From the NCBI RefSeq assembly GCF_009711265.1, contig NZ_WMII01000006.1, forward strand, positions 124,001 through 188,000: a stretch of 64,000 nucleotides of DNA. The letters run 5' to 3'. This DNA is from Paracoccus shanxieyensis. GTDB lineage: Bacteria > Pseudomonadota > Alphaproteobacteria > Rhodobacterales > Rhodobacteraceae. Below the pieces are notes generated by a model. That model was not told the DNA's origin, ran no database searches, and saw nothing but the letters and a program-made list of their open reading frames with translations. Below are positions 36,006 through 44,129 of this stretch, in pieces (within the stretch, counting starts at the first letter, position 1; each line of letters starts with the position of its first letter). Position numbers and translations under genes: made by a program.

Positions 36006-36774
36006 CGCGGGGCTTTCCGATATAGGCCTCGACCACACGCGGATCGGCGATGGCCTCGCGGGCGGGGCCCTGCGCGATCTGCTGGCCATTGTTCAGGACC
36101 AGAACCCGGTCGCACAGCGCGGTCACGACATCCATGTGATGTTCGATGATCAGCACCGTCAGCCCCAGCGCGTCCTGCGCATCCAGGATGAAGCGGACCA
36201 TGTATTCCTTTTCTTCCTGGTTCATCCCCGCCATCGGCTCGTCCAGCACCAGAAGGCGGGGCTCGGCGCACAGCGCGCGGGCCAGTTCAACCCGCTTTTG
36301 CAGGCCCAGCGGGATCACGTCGACATGGGCGTCGCGGGCAGGGGCCAGTTGCAGAAGGTCGATCACTTCCTCGACCTTGCGGCGATGGGCGATTTCTTCC
36401 TTTTCGGCCCACCACGGATAGAACAGCGAGGCCAGCGGGTTGGGCTTCATATAGATGTGCCGGCCCATCAGGATGTTGTCCAGAACGCTCATGCCATGAA
36501 ACAGCGCGACGTTCTGGAAGGTGCGGGCAACGCCCTTGGCGGCGATGCGAAACGGCTTCATGCCGTTGATCGGCTGACCGTCCAGCAGGATCTGGCCCTG
36601 CTGCGGCGGATAAAATCCGGTGATGGCATTGACCAGCGTGGTCTTGCCCGAGCCGTTCGGCCCGACCAGCCCGAAGATCTCGCCCCGCGCCACCGCGATC
36701 GAGACATCTTTCAGCGCGACCACACCGCCAAAGCGGCGCGTCACGTCGCGGCATTCAAGAACCACATCCGTCAC
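35995..36774 (-). CDS. livG: Branched-chain-type ABC transporter ATPase (LivG-like)
   Basis: A 259-residue ABC ATPase. Walker A is GLVGPNGSGKTTLVNAITG, the signature is IPLGLQKRVELARAL (the LivG-type degenerate form), and Walker B is LLVLDEPMAGMN. The long insertion around residues 90-140 is typical of LivG. It is the first gene of the operon livG-ligase-livH-livM-livK-livF-paaK-like. The 180-bp gap to the divergent LysR gene must hold its promoter. Confidence 0.93.
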   Translation of the reverse strand: MTDVVLECRDVTRRFGGVVALKDVSIAVARGEIFGLVGPNGSGKTTLVNAITGFYPPQQGQILLDGQPINGMKPFRIAAKGVARTFQNVALFHGMSVLDNILMGRHIYMKPNPLASLFYPWWAEKEEIAHRRKVEEVIDLLQLAPARDAHVDVIPLGLQKRVELARALCAEPRLLVLDEPMAGMNQEEKEYMVRFILDAQDALGLTVLIIEHHMDVVTALCDRVLVLNNGQQIAQGPAREAIADPRVVEAYIGKPRDAA

Positions 36775-36954
36775 GGGCGCACCCGCAAGACGTTCGGACG
36801 CCCGGAAGGCGTGAAAGAACCGTGCATAGCTGTCCTCCCAAACAGTTCTGCTGGTCGGTTCCTCCCCCGACCACGGAGCTTGGGATCAGGCTAGCATCGC
36901 TTGGTGTTTTGGGTAAAACGAAAAGAATGGCAAAGTTCTTTCGAGAATCCTGAA
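36775..36954. promoter_or_regulatory. Divergent promoter region, livG operon / LysR gene
   Basis: The only non-coding space between the divergent livG operon and the LysR-type regulator. It is more AT-rich close to the LysR start (36900-36950). I could not pick out a convincing -35/-10 pair or a single clear T-N11-A site, so this marks the location, not a defined operator. Confidence 0.4.
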
Positions 36955-37884
36955 ATGCACCCCAATCTTGTCGATCATCTGCAAGCCTTCTGCGCCGTCG
37001 TCGATCAAGGCAGCCTGACAGCGGCGGCGCGGGAATTGCGCAGGCCGATTTCGTCGGTCAGCTATTCGCTGACCCAGCTTGAGACGCAATGCGGCTTTGC
37101 CCTGCTGGGGACCGGCACCAACCGGGCCGAACTGACACCACGCGGCCGCGTGCTGCTGGCCGAGGCACGCAGCGTCGTCGAACGCGCCCGCAGTTTCACC
37201 ACCCATGCCCAATCGCTGGAGCGCGGGCAGGAAACCCATCTGCGCGTGTTGGTCGATGTGCTGTTTCCGCGCGCCGATCTTAACCGCGCCTTGCGGGCGT
37301 TTTCCGCAGCCCATCCCCATGCGCGCTGCCAGTTCTTCAATTCGTCGCTGGCGACGCTTTGGGATGATCTGCGCGATGGGGATTTCGATTTCGCGCTGAC
37401 CCTGGCCGCGGCCATCCCCTCGGATATCTCGGCCCGGCATCTGGCCTCCGAGGTGCTGGCTCCGGTCTGTGCCGCGCAGCACAGGCTGGCGCAGATGCCG
37501 CAACCGCTGCCGATGCGCGCCTTCGACCGGGAACGGCAGATCTATTACGTCGGCTCTCCGCTGATCGACATGGAGCGGGTGGGGTGGCTGTTCTCGTCCG
37601 ATGTCTGGACGGTGAACGATGTGGACGCCATCAAGTCGATGGTGGTGTCGGGGCTGGGCTGGTGCTTTTCGGCGGCCCGCACATTCGCCGATGAAATGCA
37701 GCGCGGCGAGGTGGTCCGCCTGACCTGCGAGGATATGCAGTTCCACCCCGCCCGCACGGTCGTCGTCGCATGGCCCGCCCATCGCCTGCCCGGTCCCTTG
37801 GGCCAGCAGATGCTGGATGCGCTGACGCTGGGGCTGGGCCAGTCCGGGGCCCAGTCCGGGGGCCAGTCCCGAAGCGGGGCGTGA
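36955..37884 (+). CDS. LysR-family regulator, probable controller of the Liv/ligase operon
   Basis: A 309-residue LysR protein. The N-terminal winged helix is at residues 1-62 (HLQAFCAVVDQGSLTAAARE), and the effector-binding domain is about 90-290. ATG 36955 (MHPNLVDHL) is chosen; an in-frame TTG at 36901 would extend it. The C-terminal tail repeats a Gly-Gln-Ser unit (GQSGAQSGGQSRSGA) because the DNA has a short tandem repeat. It is divergent from livG, the classical arrangement for a LysR activator and its target; the inducer is expected to be the transported acid or its CoA ester. Confidence 0.92.
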   Translation: MHPNLVDHLQAFCAVVDQGSLTAAARELRRPISSVSYSLTQLETQCGFALLGTGTNRAELTPRGRVLLAEARSVVERARSFTTHAQSLERGQETHLRVLVDVLFPRADLNRALRAFSAAHPHARCQFFNSSLATLWDDLRDGDFDFALTLAAAIPSDISARHLASEVLAPVCAAQHRLAQMPQPLPMRAFDRERQIYYVGSPLIDMERVGWLFSSDVWTVNDVDAIKSMVVSGLGWCFSAARTFADEMQRGEVVRLTCEDMQFHPARTVVVAWPAHRLPGPLGQQMLDALTLGLGQSGAQSGGQSRSGA

Positions 37885-39228
37885 TCAGGCGGCGGCGGGC
37901 AGGGTCAGCGTCACCTCCAGCCCCGGCTTTGCATTGCGCATGTGCAGGCGGCCCTGCGCGGCATCGGCGACGGCGGCAACCACGGCCAGCCCGATGCCCT
38001 GACCTTCGCCATCGGGATCAAGGCTCAGGCCGCGCTGCGTCAGGCGGGTCAGATCGGCTTCCGGCACGCCCGGCCCGTCATCGCGGATGGTGATGCGGAT
38101 CTGGTCGGCCGCGCGTTCGACGGTCGCCCAGACGGTTTCATTCGCGTGGCGCATGGCGTTTTCCAGCAAGGCACCAAGCGCCTCGGTCAGATCATCGGCG
38201 TCGATGCGGGCGCGCAGGCCGGGGGCGGCCTTGACCTGCCAGTCGATCATCGCGCCCAGCGGCGTGCGGGTCAGCACCTCGACCAGCTTCGCGATCAGCG
38301 TGGCGGGTTCGGCGCCGGTGCTGGCGCGTTCGGTCTGAATGCGGGCGCGGGCCAGTTCGCGATCGACATGGCGGCGCATGGCGGCGGCGATGTTTTCGAT
38401 GCTGTCGGCCAGCTCATCCTCGCCCCGGTCGCGCAATTGCCGCGCGTCGCCCAGCAGCGCCTGCAGCGGGGTCTTCAGCCCATGCGCCAGATCGGCGGCG
38501 CGGTGGCGGGCGCGCGACAATTCGTGGTCGCGGGCATCCAGAAGCTGGTCGATCTGCGTGGCCAGCGCCACCACCTCGGCGGGCATGTCATTGCCGATGC
38601 GCGGCCGCTGCCCCGAGCCAAGCTGCGCCACCCGCGCGGCCACCTGCGCCAAGGGCCGCAGGCCGACCGTGACCTGCACGAAAGACGCCGCCAGCAGCAG
38701 CACCCCCAGCGTCGAGATATAGGGCAGCAGATCGGCCATGAAGCCGCGCCGCGCCATGGCCAGTTCGCTGCGGTCCAGCGCCACAAGGATCTGCGCAGGC
38801 ACCGCCGTGTCGCCATCCCCGATCAGCAGGTTCTGTTCATAGGCCATCAGCGGCTCGCCCTTGGGGCCGCTCAGCGTCAGCATCCGCGTGGTGCCCGGCG
38901 CGGGCGGGCCCTTGAACATCGGCAGCGTGAAATCCCACAAGGACCGCGACTGCAACGTTTCGCTGCCCAGTTGCAACTGCCAGTAATGGCCCGAAAAGAT
39001 CTGCTCATACAGCGGATCCAGCGGCACGTTGCGCACGGTCGGGGTGGCGTTCGGGCGCGGTTCGATCATCGCCGCCACCGCAATCGCGCGCGACCGCAGA
39101 TCGGCCTGCGCGATGCGTTCGACATGGCGATCGAACAGGATGGCAAGGCCAAAGGCCGACAGCGCAAGCGCGACCAGAATCGCCCCCGCGCCTGCCAGCA
39201 TCATCCGCCAGCGGATCGAGCCTTTCAC
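37885..39228 (-). CDS. Two-component sensor histidine kinase (PhoQ/QseC-like)
   Basis: A 447-residue membrane kinase. TM1 is near residues 10-30, a periplasmic sensor follows to about 155, and TM2 is near 160-185, followed by HAMP. The phosphoacceptor region is DLAHGLKTPLQALLGDARQL (His in the AHGLKTPL box), with ATP-binding motifs LLENAMRHA (N box), DDGPGVP (G1) and GEGQGIGLAV (G2). Its start overlaps the end of the response regulator gene by 4 bp. Together with the upstream PepSY gene it forms a PepSY-RR-HK operon, a common arrangement for envelope or cation sensing. Confidence 0.92.
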   Translation of the reverse strand: MKGSIRWRMMLAGAGAILVALALSAFGLAILFDRHVERIAQADLRSRAIAVAAMIEPRPNATPTVRNVPLDPLYEQIFSGHYWQLQLGSETLQSRSLWDFTLPMFKGPPAPGTTRMLTLSGPKGEPLMAYEQNLLIGDGDTAVPAQILVALDRSELAMARRGFMADLLPYISTLGVLLLAASFVQVTVGLRPLAQVAARVAQLGSGQRPRIGNDMPAEVVALATQIDQLLDARDHELSRARHRAADLAHGLKTPLQALLGDARQLRDRGEDELADSIENIAAAMRRHVDRELARARIQTERASTGAEPATLIAKLVEVLTRTPLGAMIDWQVKAAPGLRARIDADDLTEALGALLENAMRHANETVWATVERAADQIRITIRDDGPGVPEADLTRLTQRGLSLDPDGEGQGIGLAVVAAVADAAQGRLHMRNAKPGLEVTLTLPAAA

Positions 39229-39887
39229 CCGTCCTGTTCCAGATAATAGCCAAAGCCGCGCCGCGTGCCGATGATGCCCGGCCCCAGCTTGCGCCGCAGG
39301 CGGGCCACGATGGCCTCAAGCGCATTGGCTTCGCGGGCGTCGTCGTCGCCATACAGCCGTTCCAGCAATTCGGTCGGCGGCACCACGCGGTCGCGGTTCA
39401 GCGCCAGATGCGCGATCAGGCGGAATTCCAAGGGTGTGACCTTGACGGGGATGCCGTCGATGCTGGCGCTCATGCGGTTCAGGTCCACGGCCAGCCGCCC
39501 GAATTGCTGCTGCCCGGTGCTGCGCCCGCCTGCGCGGCGGACCAGCGCGCGGGCGCGGGCGATCAGCTCCTCCATGCGGAAGGGCTTGGGCAGATAGTCG
39601 TCGGCGCCCGCGTCGATCCCCTCGACCCGCTCGGTCCAGCCACCGCGTGCCGTCAGGATCAGGACCGGGCTTTCGCAGCCCTCATTGCGCCAGCGTTTCA
39701 GGATGGTCAGCCCGTCCAGACGCGGCAGATTCAGGTCCAGAACGATCAGGTCGTAATGTTCGGTCCCGCCCCGGAACCACGCGGTTTCGCCATCCGTCGC
39801 CGACTCGACCAGAAAGCCCGAGGCGGTCAGCGCCCGGGTCAGATCCTCGGCGATTCGAGGGTCATCCTCGACCAGCAGGGTGCGCAT
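39225..39887 (-). CDS. OmpR-family response regulator
   Basis: A 220-residue regulator. The receiver domain begins MRTLLVEDDPRIAEDL and has the phosphorylation Asp in LIVLDLNLPRLDG; the conserved Lys is in YLPKPFRMEEL. The C-terminal winged helix spans about residues 125-218 (VTPLEFRLIAHLALNRDRVV). It overlaps the kinase gene by 4 bp and the PepSY gene by 1 bp (TGATG-type junction), so the three are co-translated. Confidence 0.95.
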   Translation of the reverse strand: MRTLLVEDDPRIAEDLTRALTASGFLVESATDGETAWFRGGTEHYDLIVLDLNLPRLDGLTILKRWRNEGCESPVLILTARGGWTERVEGIDAGADDYLPKPFRMEELIARARALVRRAGGRSTGQQQFGRLAVDLNRMSASIDGIPVKVTPLEFRLIAHLALNRDRVVPPTELLERLYGDDDAREANALEAIVARLRRKLGPGIIGTRRGFGYYLEQDG

Positions 39888-40198
39888 CAGTTGTCGTCGT
39901 CCTCGTCTATGTCCACGATCTTGCCGGTCGAGGCATCCATGTCCACCTCGATCATGCGGCCATCGGGGGTGATCAGATCCACCTCATAGACCAGAATGCC
40001 GTCGCTGTATTCCAGTTCCACCTCGACCACCTGTCCGGGATGCTGTTCGGCAAGGCGCGTCAGCACCTGCGCCAGCGGCATGATCTGGCCGCGTTCGACC
40101 AGATCACGCGCCAGTTCGACATCCTGAAGGCTGCGGTCCCCGCCCGCGATCTGCGGCAGGGTGGCAAGGGCGATGGCAAGAAAAAGCGTGCGTGTCAT
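39887..40198 (-). CDS. PepSY-domain protein, exported
   Basis: A 103-residue protein with an N-terminal signal-like segment (LFLAIALATLPQIAGG) and one PepSY domain (VVEVELEYSDGILVYEVDLI, ending in the YEV-D pattern of the family), followed by a very acidic tail (DIDEDDDN). PepSY proteins of this kind occur at the head of PhoPQ-like operons; they may sense or buffer divalent cations or damp protease activity in the periplasm. The exact role is unknown. It is the first gene of the operon. Confidence 0.85.
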   Translation of the reverse strand: MTRTLFLAIALATLPQIAGGDRSLQDVELARDLVERGQIMPLAQVLTRLAEQHPGQVVEVELEYSDGILVYEVDLITPDGRMIEVDMDASTGKIVDIDEDDDN

Positions 40199-40360
40199 GG
40201 GCCGGGATATAGCGCCGCAGCCCTGACATTTCCCTGACAGCCCGGATCAGATCGCTGTCAGCGCTTATGATGTAATGATTCGCAGGAAGGCGGCAGCGTC
40301 GTGGTGCGCTGGCCTGTGGAAACCCGGCAGAAGATGCCGCTAAGCAAAGGAATGATGCAG

Positions 40361-41104
40361 ATGGTACGCAAGATTGGCACGCAGGTCGCCGAACGGATCG
40401 ACGGCACGCAACTGGCTGACTGGCTGTCCGGTCTGGGCGGCAATGACAGCCTTTACGGCTATGGCGGAAATGACACGATGCAGGGCGGCGCGGGCAACGA
40501 CAAGCTGTATGGCGGCTTTGGCAACGATCATCTTCTGGGCGGCGACGGCCATGACGATCTGGAAGGCGGCGCGGGCAATGACGTGCTGGATGGCGGCGCC
40601 GGCAATGACGAACTGGAAGGCGGCGACGGCAACGACCACCTGAAAGGCGGCGCGGGCCATGATGAGCTTGAGGGCGGGCGCGGCCACGACATTCTGGCCG
40701 GTCACGACGGCAATGACGATCTGGAAGGCGGCGACGGCAATGACAGCCTGTATGGCGGTTCGGGCAACGACACGCTGGAAGGCGGCGCGGGCAATGACCT
40801 GCTGTCCGCAGGTGCGGGCAATGACCGGCTTGAGGGCGATCGCGGCAATGACGTGCTGTCGGGCGGCGCAGGTGCCGACGTGTTCGAATTCGAGCGTGGC
40901 GACGGGCGCGACCGCATCACCGATTTCCAGAACGGGGTCGACCGCATTGATCTGGACGATTTCAGCCGTGGCCAGTTGAACAGCGTCATCAACAATGCCC
41001 GTCAGGTCGGCAATGATGTGGTGCTGGATCTGTCGGCGGATACCAGCGTCACGCTGCAGAACTTCCGTCTGGCCCAGTTGGATGCCAGCGATTTCCTGAT
41101 CTGA
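40361..41104 (+). CDS. RTX calcium-binding protein with about 17 nonapeptide repeats
   Basis: About 247 residues with no N-terminal signal peptide. Residues about 25-175 are an almost uninterrupted array of GGxGxDxL/Y nonapeptides (for example [19 protein letters not shown]), which fold as a Ca2+-binding beta-roll. The C-terminal 75 residues ([20 protein letters not shown], ending LDASDFLI) resemble the serralysin-type C-terminal region that carries a type I secretion signal. There is no enzymatic domain, so it is a bare beta-roll. ATGs at 40334, 40352, 40355 and 40361 are in frame; AAAGG at 40346-40350 best fits 40361. No type I secretion genes are in the window. Confidence 0.85.
   Translation: MVRKIGTQVAERIDGTQLADWLSGLGGNDSLYGYGGNDTMQGGAGNDKLYGGFGNDHLLGGDGHDDLEGGAGNDVLDGGAGNDELEGGDGNDHLKGGAGHDELEGGRGHDILAGHDGNDDLEGGDGNDSLYGGSGNDTLEGGAGNDLLSAGAGNDRLEGDRGNDVLSGGAGADVFEFERGDGRDRITDFQNGVDRIDLDDFSRGQLNSVINNARQVGNDVVLDLSADTSVTLQNFRLAQLDASDFLI
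40433..40885 (+). repeat. 27-bp tandem repeats encoding RTX nonapeptides
   Basis: About 17 copies of a 27-bp unit of the form ggcggcgcgggcaatgac plus 9 variable bases. Nucleotide identity between copies is high enough that unequal recombination could change copy number. Confidence 0.8.
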
Positions 41105-41121
41105 CACGCCATCGCGGCGGT

Positions 41122-41138
41122 CCCGGCCATGCGCCGGG
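41122..41138. terminator. Hairpin between RTX and convergent Nudix gene
   Basis: CCCGGC-CATGC-GCCGGG, a 6-bp stem in the 49-bp gap between two convergent genes. No T-run; confidence is limited. Confidence 0.4.
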
Positions 41139-41153
41139 GCTGCTGCATCGCTG

Positions 41154-41648
41154 TCAGCTTTCCAGTTGCAGCAGGATCTGTTTCAGCCCCTCTTCCTCGA
41201 CCATGCTGGCCGCGACATGCGGCGCGAACCAGCCGCGGCGGCGCTGGCCCTGTTCGGGAAAGCCCTTCGACAGCTTCTCGACGCTCATCAGAAACACCTG
41301 CACCTCCAGCGGAACGAGAATACCCTTGGGCAGCATCTTGGCATAGTGATAGGTGCCGATGTGGTCCTTGCCGATGGTGCCGCGCACGCCCGCCTCTTCC
41401 CACGCTTCACGGCGCGCGGCCTCGGCCATGCTGCGCCCCTGCATGGGCCAGCCCTTGGGCACCACCCAGCGCCCGCTGTCCCGGCTGGTGATCAGCAGCA
41501 CGTCGCCATTTTCCGAATGGCGGCACAAGGCGGCGACCTGACGCTTGGGCGGCGGCGGGGAAAGATCTTTCTTCAGAAAATTCAGCAGTTTCTTGGGCAC
41601 CCGAAAATCCAAAAGCTCATACAAGAATGTCGAAAAGCTGGCATTCAT
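41154..41648 (-). CDS. Nudix hydrolase (diphosphoinositol-phosphohydrolase-like)
   Basis: A 164-residue protein. The Nudix box is in PKGWPMQGRSMAEAARREAW followed by EEAGVRG; the REAWEEAG core is intact, while the Glu of the G-x5-E part is Arg, as in DIPP-like family members with KGWPM. Such enzymes hydrolyse nucleoside or inositol polyphosphate diphosphates; the substrate here is unknown. The start at ATG 41648 (MNASFSTFLYELLDF) fits the fold; the frame is open further upstream but without family resemblance. Confidence 0.87.
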   Translation of the reverse strand: MNASFSTFLYELLDFRVPKKLLNFLKKDLSPPPPKRQVAALCRHSENGDVLLITSRDSGRWVVPKGWPMQGRSMAEAARREAWEEAGVRGTIGKDHIGTYHYAKMLPKGILVPLEVQVFLMSVEKLSKGFPEQGQRRRGWFAPHVAASMVEEEGLKQILLQLES

Positions 41649-41986
41649 GGCCAGGCGATGCCAGCGATATATACCCCGACCGCCGCTTTGCGCCGCAGAT
41701 TGACCGAGCTTTGTAAACAAAGGCTGAATTTCTGGGCAAATTTGCGAACCAAGCGGTTTTCGGGCGGCGCTTGGCCGCGCGGTCCACGGGGTTTCAGGCC
41801 GCGCGTCGGTTGCCTGACCCGGATGTTCTTTGCTGTGTCCGACGCCAAACCTGCCTGCAATCGGGCTGCCTTGCTGTTCCGTTGCGGCACAGGTCTGCAC
41901 ATCGGCGCGACAGGGACCGCTGGTCGCTTGACGAGGACACAAGGCTCGGATAGCCGAAGCCTGCTCGTTAGCAGGGGTAACCGAAC
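41649..41986. other. 338-bp intergenic region, Nudix / LuxR divergent promoters
   Basis: No credible gene is seen. It must hold the promoters for both divergent genes. A CTGT-N11-ACAG element at 41874-41892, about 95 bp before the LuxR gene, loosely recalls a lux box but is one base short of the classical 20-bp spacing. The 41700-41760 part is less GC-rich than its surroundings. Confidence 0.5.
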
Positions 41987-42589
41987 GTGTCAGCGACTAC
42001 GGAGACTTATCTTCGCGCGATGCAGGTGATTGCGCCCTCTGGCTATTACATCGGCGTCCGGATCCGCGAAGCCCGCGCGGATATCGTCTACAACACCTAT
42101 CCCGAGGAATGGCGGCAGCGCTATCTGGCGATGTCCTATCGTCTGCGCGATCCGACGATCGCCTGGGCCTATGCCAACAAGGGTGCGGCGCATTGGAAAG
42201 ACCTTGCGGATCTGGACACAGCGGGCATTTTTCCGGATGCCGCACGATACGGGCTGGCGCATGGCCTGATCATCGGCACGGGTGAGCTTGCCAAGCGCAC
42301 ACTGGCGGGGTTCGCGCGCCCGGACCGCGCCTTTACCGCAGCCGAGGTCGACTGGCTGCAAGCAGCCGTCCGCCGCATCCATCAACATGCCCGACCGGAT
42401 GCGGTGACGTTTCGGGAATTGCAGGCTCTGCGGTTGATCGCCGAGGGCAAGCCCTATGCCATTGCCGCGCATATGCTGGGAATTTCGCAAAGCGCGCTGC
42501 GCGCCCGGCTGGCATCGGCGCGCAACCGGCTGAACGCCCGCACCGTCGCCGAGGCGCTGCAGCAGGCGCGCAGCAAGAACATCATCTGA
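41987..42589 (+). CDS. Solo LuxR-family regulator with autoinducer-binding domain
   Basis: A 200-residue regulator that starts at GTG 41987. Residues about 10-135 match the Autoind_bind domain: YPEEWRQRYLAMSYRLRDPT holds the conserved Trp, Tyr, Asp and Pro of AHL receptors, AHWKD a further Trp, and YGLAHGLIIG the conserved Gly. The C-terminal helix-turn-helix (VTFRELQALRLIAEGK; AHMLGISQSALRARLASARN) is divergent from the LuxR consensus, although the E and G anchor residues are present. It is shorter than typical LuxR (about 240). No luxI-type synthase is in the window, so it is a solo receptor here. Confidence 0.85.
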   Translation: MSATTETYLRAMQVIAPSGYYIGVRIREARADIVYNTYPEEWRQRYLAMSYRLRDPTIAWAYANKGAAHWKDLADLDTAGIFPDAARYGLAHGLIIGTGELAKRTLAGFARPDRAFTAAEVDWLQAAVRRIHQHARPDAVTFRELQALRLIAEGKPYAIAAHMLGISQSALRARLASARNRLNARTVAEALQQARSKNII

Positions 42590-42604
42590 TCGGCTGTCGG
42601 CCTG

Positions 42605-42793
42605 TCAACTTTCGGACCGGCTGGAAATGCCACCCGTCATTGCAACGAATGCCGCGTTGGCCAGCGTTCCGATGGTGCCACAGCCGATATAGGTCAGCGC
42701 AATCCGACCCAAGGATCCGTCCAGAAGATAGGCGCATAGCGCGCAGAATGCACCGACCATGCACCCCATTATCAGCATCGGCATGAAAGACAC
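42605..42793 (-). CDS. Small membrane protein of unknown function (62 aa)
   Basis: A 62-residue hydrophobic protein with two likely transmembrane helices (MPMLIMGCMVGAFCALCAYL and LTYIGCGTIGTLANAAFVAM) joined by a short polar loop, DGSLGR. The GTG at 42793 and the ATG at 42784 are both possible starts; neither has a strong ribosome binding site. It is convergent with the solo luxR gene (15 bp apart). Family not recognised; the helix pattern is the main support. Confidence 0.55.
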   Translation of the reverse strand: MSFMPMLIMGCMVGAFCALCAYLLDGSLGRIALTYIGCGTIGTLANAAFVAMTGGISSRSES

Positions 42794-42900
42794 TTTTAGC
42801 TAACGCGAGGGGAAACCCATAAATACACGCTAAAGGCGTTTGAAGCAACCTAGATGAAATAAGCTTAATAATTTAATCAATCAGAACGGGAAAGATGGCG

Positions 42901-42924
42901 GGCGGGCAGATCTTGCCGCCCGCC
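42901..42924 (-). terminator. Terminator for the old yellow enzyme gene
   Basis: Read on the minus strand, GGCGGGC and GCCCGCC pair as a 7-bp GC stem 12 bp after the stop codon, followed by a T-rich stretch and then AT-rich DNA (42800-42895). A usable intrinsic terminator. Confidence 0.6.
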
Positions 42925-42935
42925 ACCTGCTTCGG

Positions 42936-44030
42936 TCAGGCCAGTTCCTTCAGATCAGCGGCATCGAAGCCCTGCACTTGGTCGCCCTGACGGACCTTCT
43001 GCACCCAGTTCGGATCCGAGATCAGCGCACGGCCCACGGCGATCAGATCGAACTCGTTGCGGTCCATGCGCGCGATCAGATCGTCCAGCGATGACTGTTC
43101 CGAGCTTTTGCCGGTAAAGGCCGACAGGAAATCGGAATTCAGCCCGACCGAGCCCACGCTGATCGTCGCCGCGCCGGTCAGTTTCTTGGCCCATCCGGCG
43201 AAGTTCAGCACCGGGTCCAGATCGGCAAATTCCGGCTCCCAGAAGCGCCGCTGGGAGCAGTGCAGCACGTCGACGCCCGCCTCGACCAGCGGCAGCAGCC
43301 AGTCGGTCATCTCTTCGGGGGTGGTGGCCAGCCGCGCGCCGTAATCCTGCTGCTTCCACTGGCTGACGCGCAGCAGCAGCGGGAAATCCGGCCCCACGGC
43401 CGCGCGCACCGCACGCACCGCCTCGGCCGCGAAGCGCGCGCGTTCGCGAATCGAGGCGCCGCCAAAGGCATCGTGGCGCAGATTCGTGCCGCTCCAGAAG
43501 AACTGGTCGATCAGATAGCCATGTGCGCCATGCAGTTCGACCACATCGAAGCCAAGCGCCTTGGCATTCTGCGCGGCTTTGGCAAAGGCCGCCACCGTGT
43601 CGGCAATGTCTTCCTCGGTCATGGCGACGCCGCGCGGGTCGTCGGGACCGACCAGCCCGGAGGGGCTTTCCACCGGCGCCGCGGGCTGCCATTCGCCCGC
43701 GCGGGTCGAACCCGTATGCCAGATCTGCGGGCCGATCTTGCCGCCCGCCTCATGGACGGCACGGGCCACCTGCGCCCAGCCCGCCGATGCCGCATCGCCG
43801 TGAAAGAACGGAATGCCCGGCAGATTGCGCGCGGCGGGGCGGTCGATCACCGTGCCTTCGGTCAGGATCAGCCCGACCTCGCCCGCCGCGCGGCGGCTGT
43901 AGTAATCGGCCTGCGCCTTGCCCGGAATCCCTTCGGGCGCCATCGCGCGGGTCATCGGGGCCATGACGATCCGGTTGGCCAGCGTCAGGCCCTTCAGCTG
44001 GAATGGCCGGAACAGCGTATCTGTGGACAT
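42936..44030 (-). CDS. Old yellow enzyme family NADH:flavin oxidoreductase (NemA-like)
   Basis: A 364-residue FMN-dependent TIM-barrel ene-reductase. FMN and substrate features: RIVMAPMTRAMAPEGIP near residue 20, VVELHGAHGYLIDQFFW with the His pair that binds the substrate carbonyl, and FDLIAVGRALISDPNW for the FMN phosphate. It reduces activated alkenes, quinones, nitro compounds or similar electrophiles with NAD(P)H. ATG 44030 is preferred to an earlier frame start at 44081. It is divergent from an HxlR regulator, like many electrophile-inducible ene-reductases (nemRA-like logic). Confidence 0.93.
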   Translation of the reverse strand: MSTDTLFRPFQLKGLTLANRIVMAPMTRAMAPEGIPGKAQADYYSRRAAGEVGLILTEGTVIDRPAARNLPGIPFFHGDAASAGWAQVARAVHEAGGKIGPQIWHTGSTRAGEWQPAAPVESPSGLVGPDDPRGVAMTEEDIADTVAAFAKAAQNAKALGFDVVELHGAHGYLIDQFFWSGTNLRHDAFGGASIRERARFAAEAVRAVRAAVGPDFPLLLRVSQWKQQDYGARLATTPEEMTDWLLPLVEAGVDVLHCSQRRFWEPEFADLDPVLNFAGWAKKLTGAATISVGSVGLNSDFLSAFTGKSSEQSSLDDLIARMDRNEFDLIAVGRALISDPNWVQKVRQGDQVQGFDAADLKELA

Positions 44031-44062
44031 GGGGGCATCCTTCTTGTTGATCGTCGTGAACA

Positions 44063-44127
44063 GGTATATCTTGGATACCAAGTGTCAATAAGACACCTTC
44101 ACCGCACCAGGTTACCCGAAGGATACC
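44063..44127. promoter_or_regulatory. Operator elements between OYE and hxlR
   Basis: GGTAT-N7-ATACC (44063-44079) and GTGTC-AATAA-GACAC (44082-44096) are perfect short palindromes. GGATACC occurs twice in direct orientation (44073-44079 and 44121-44127), the second copy just before the hxlR start codon. Such symmetrical sites in a divergent hxlR promoter are probably HxlR operators that control both genes. Confidence 0.5.
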
Positions 44128-44129
44128 TT

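Noticed and set aside
40361..41104. Type I secretion genes next to the RTX gene
   Set aside because: The neighbours are a PepSY-two-component operon and a Nudix gene; no ABC exporter, membrane-fusion protein or TolC homologue is present.
41874..41892. A lux box before the solo luxR gene
   Set aside because: CTGT and ACAG are 11 bp apart, not 12, and the interior has no symmetry.
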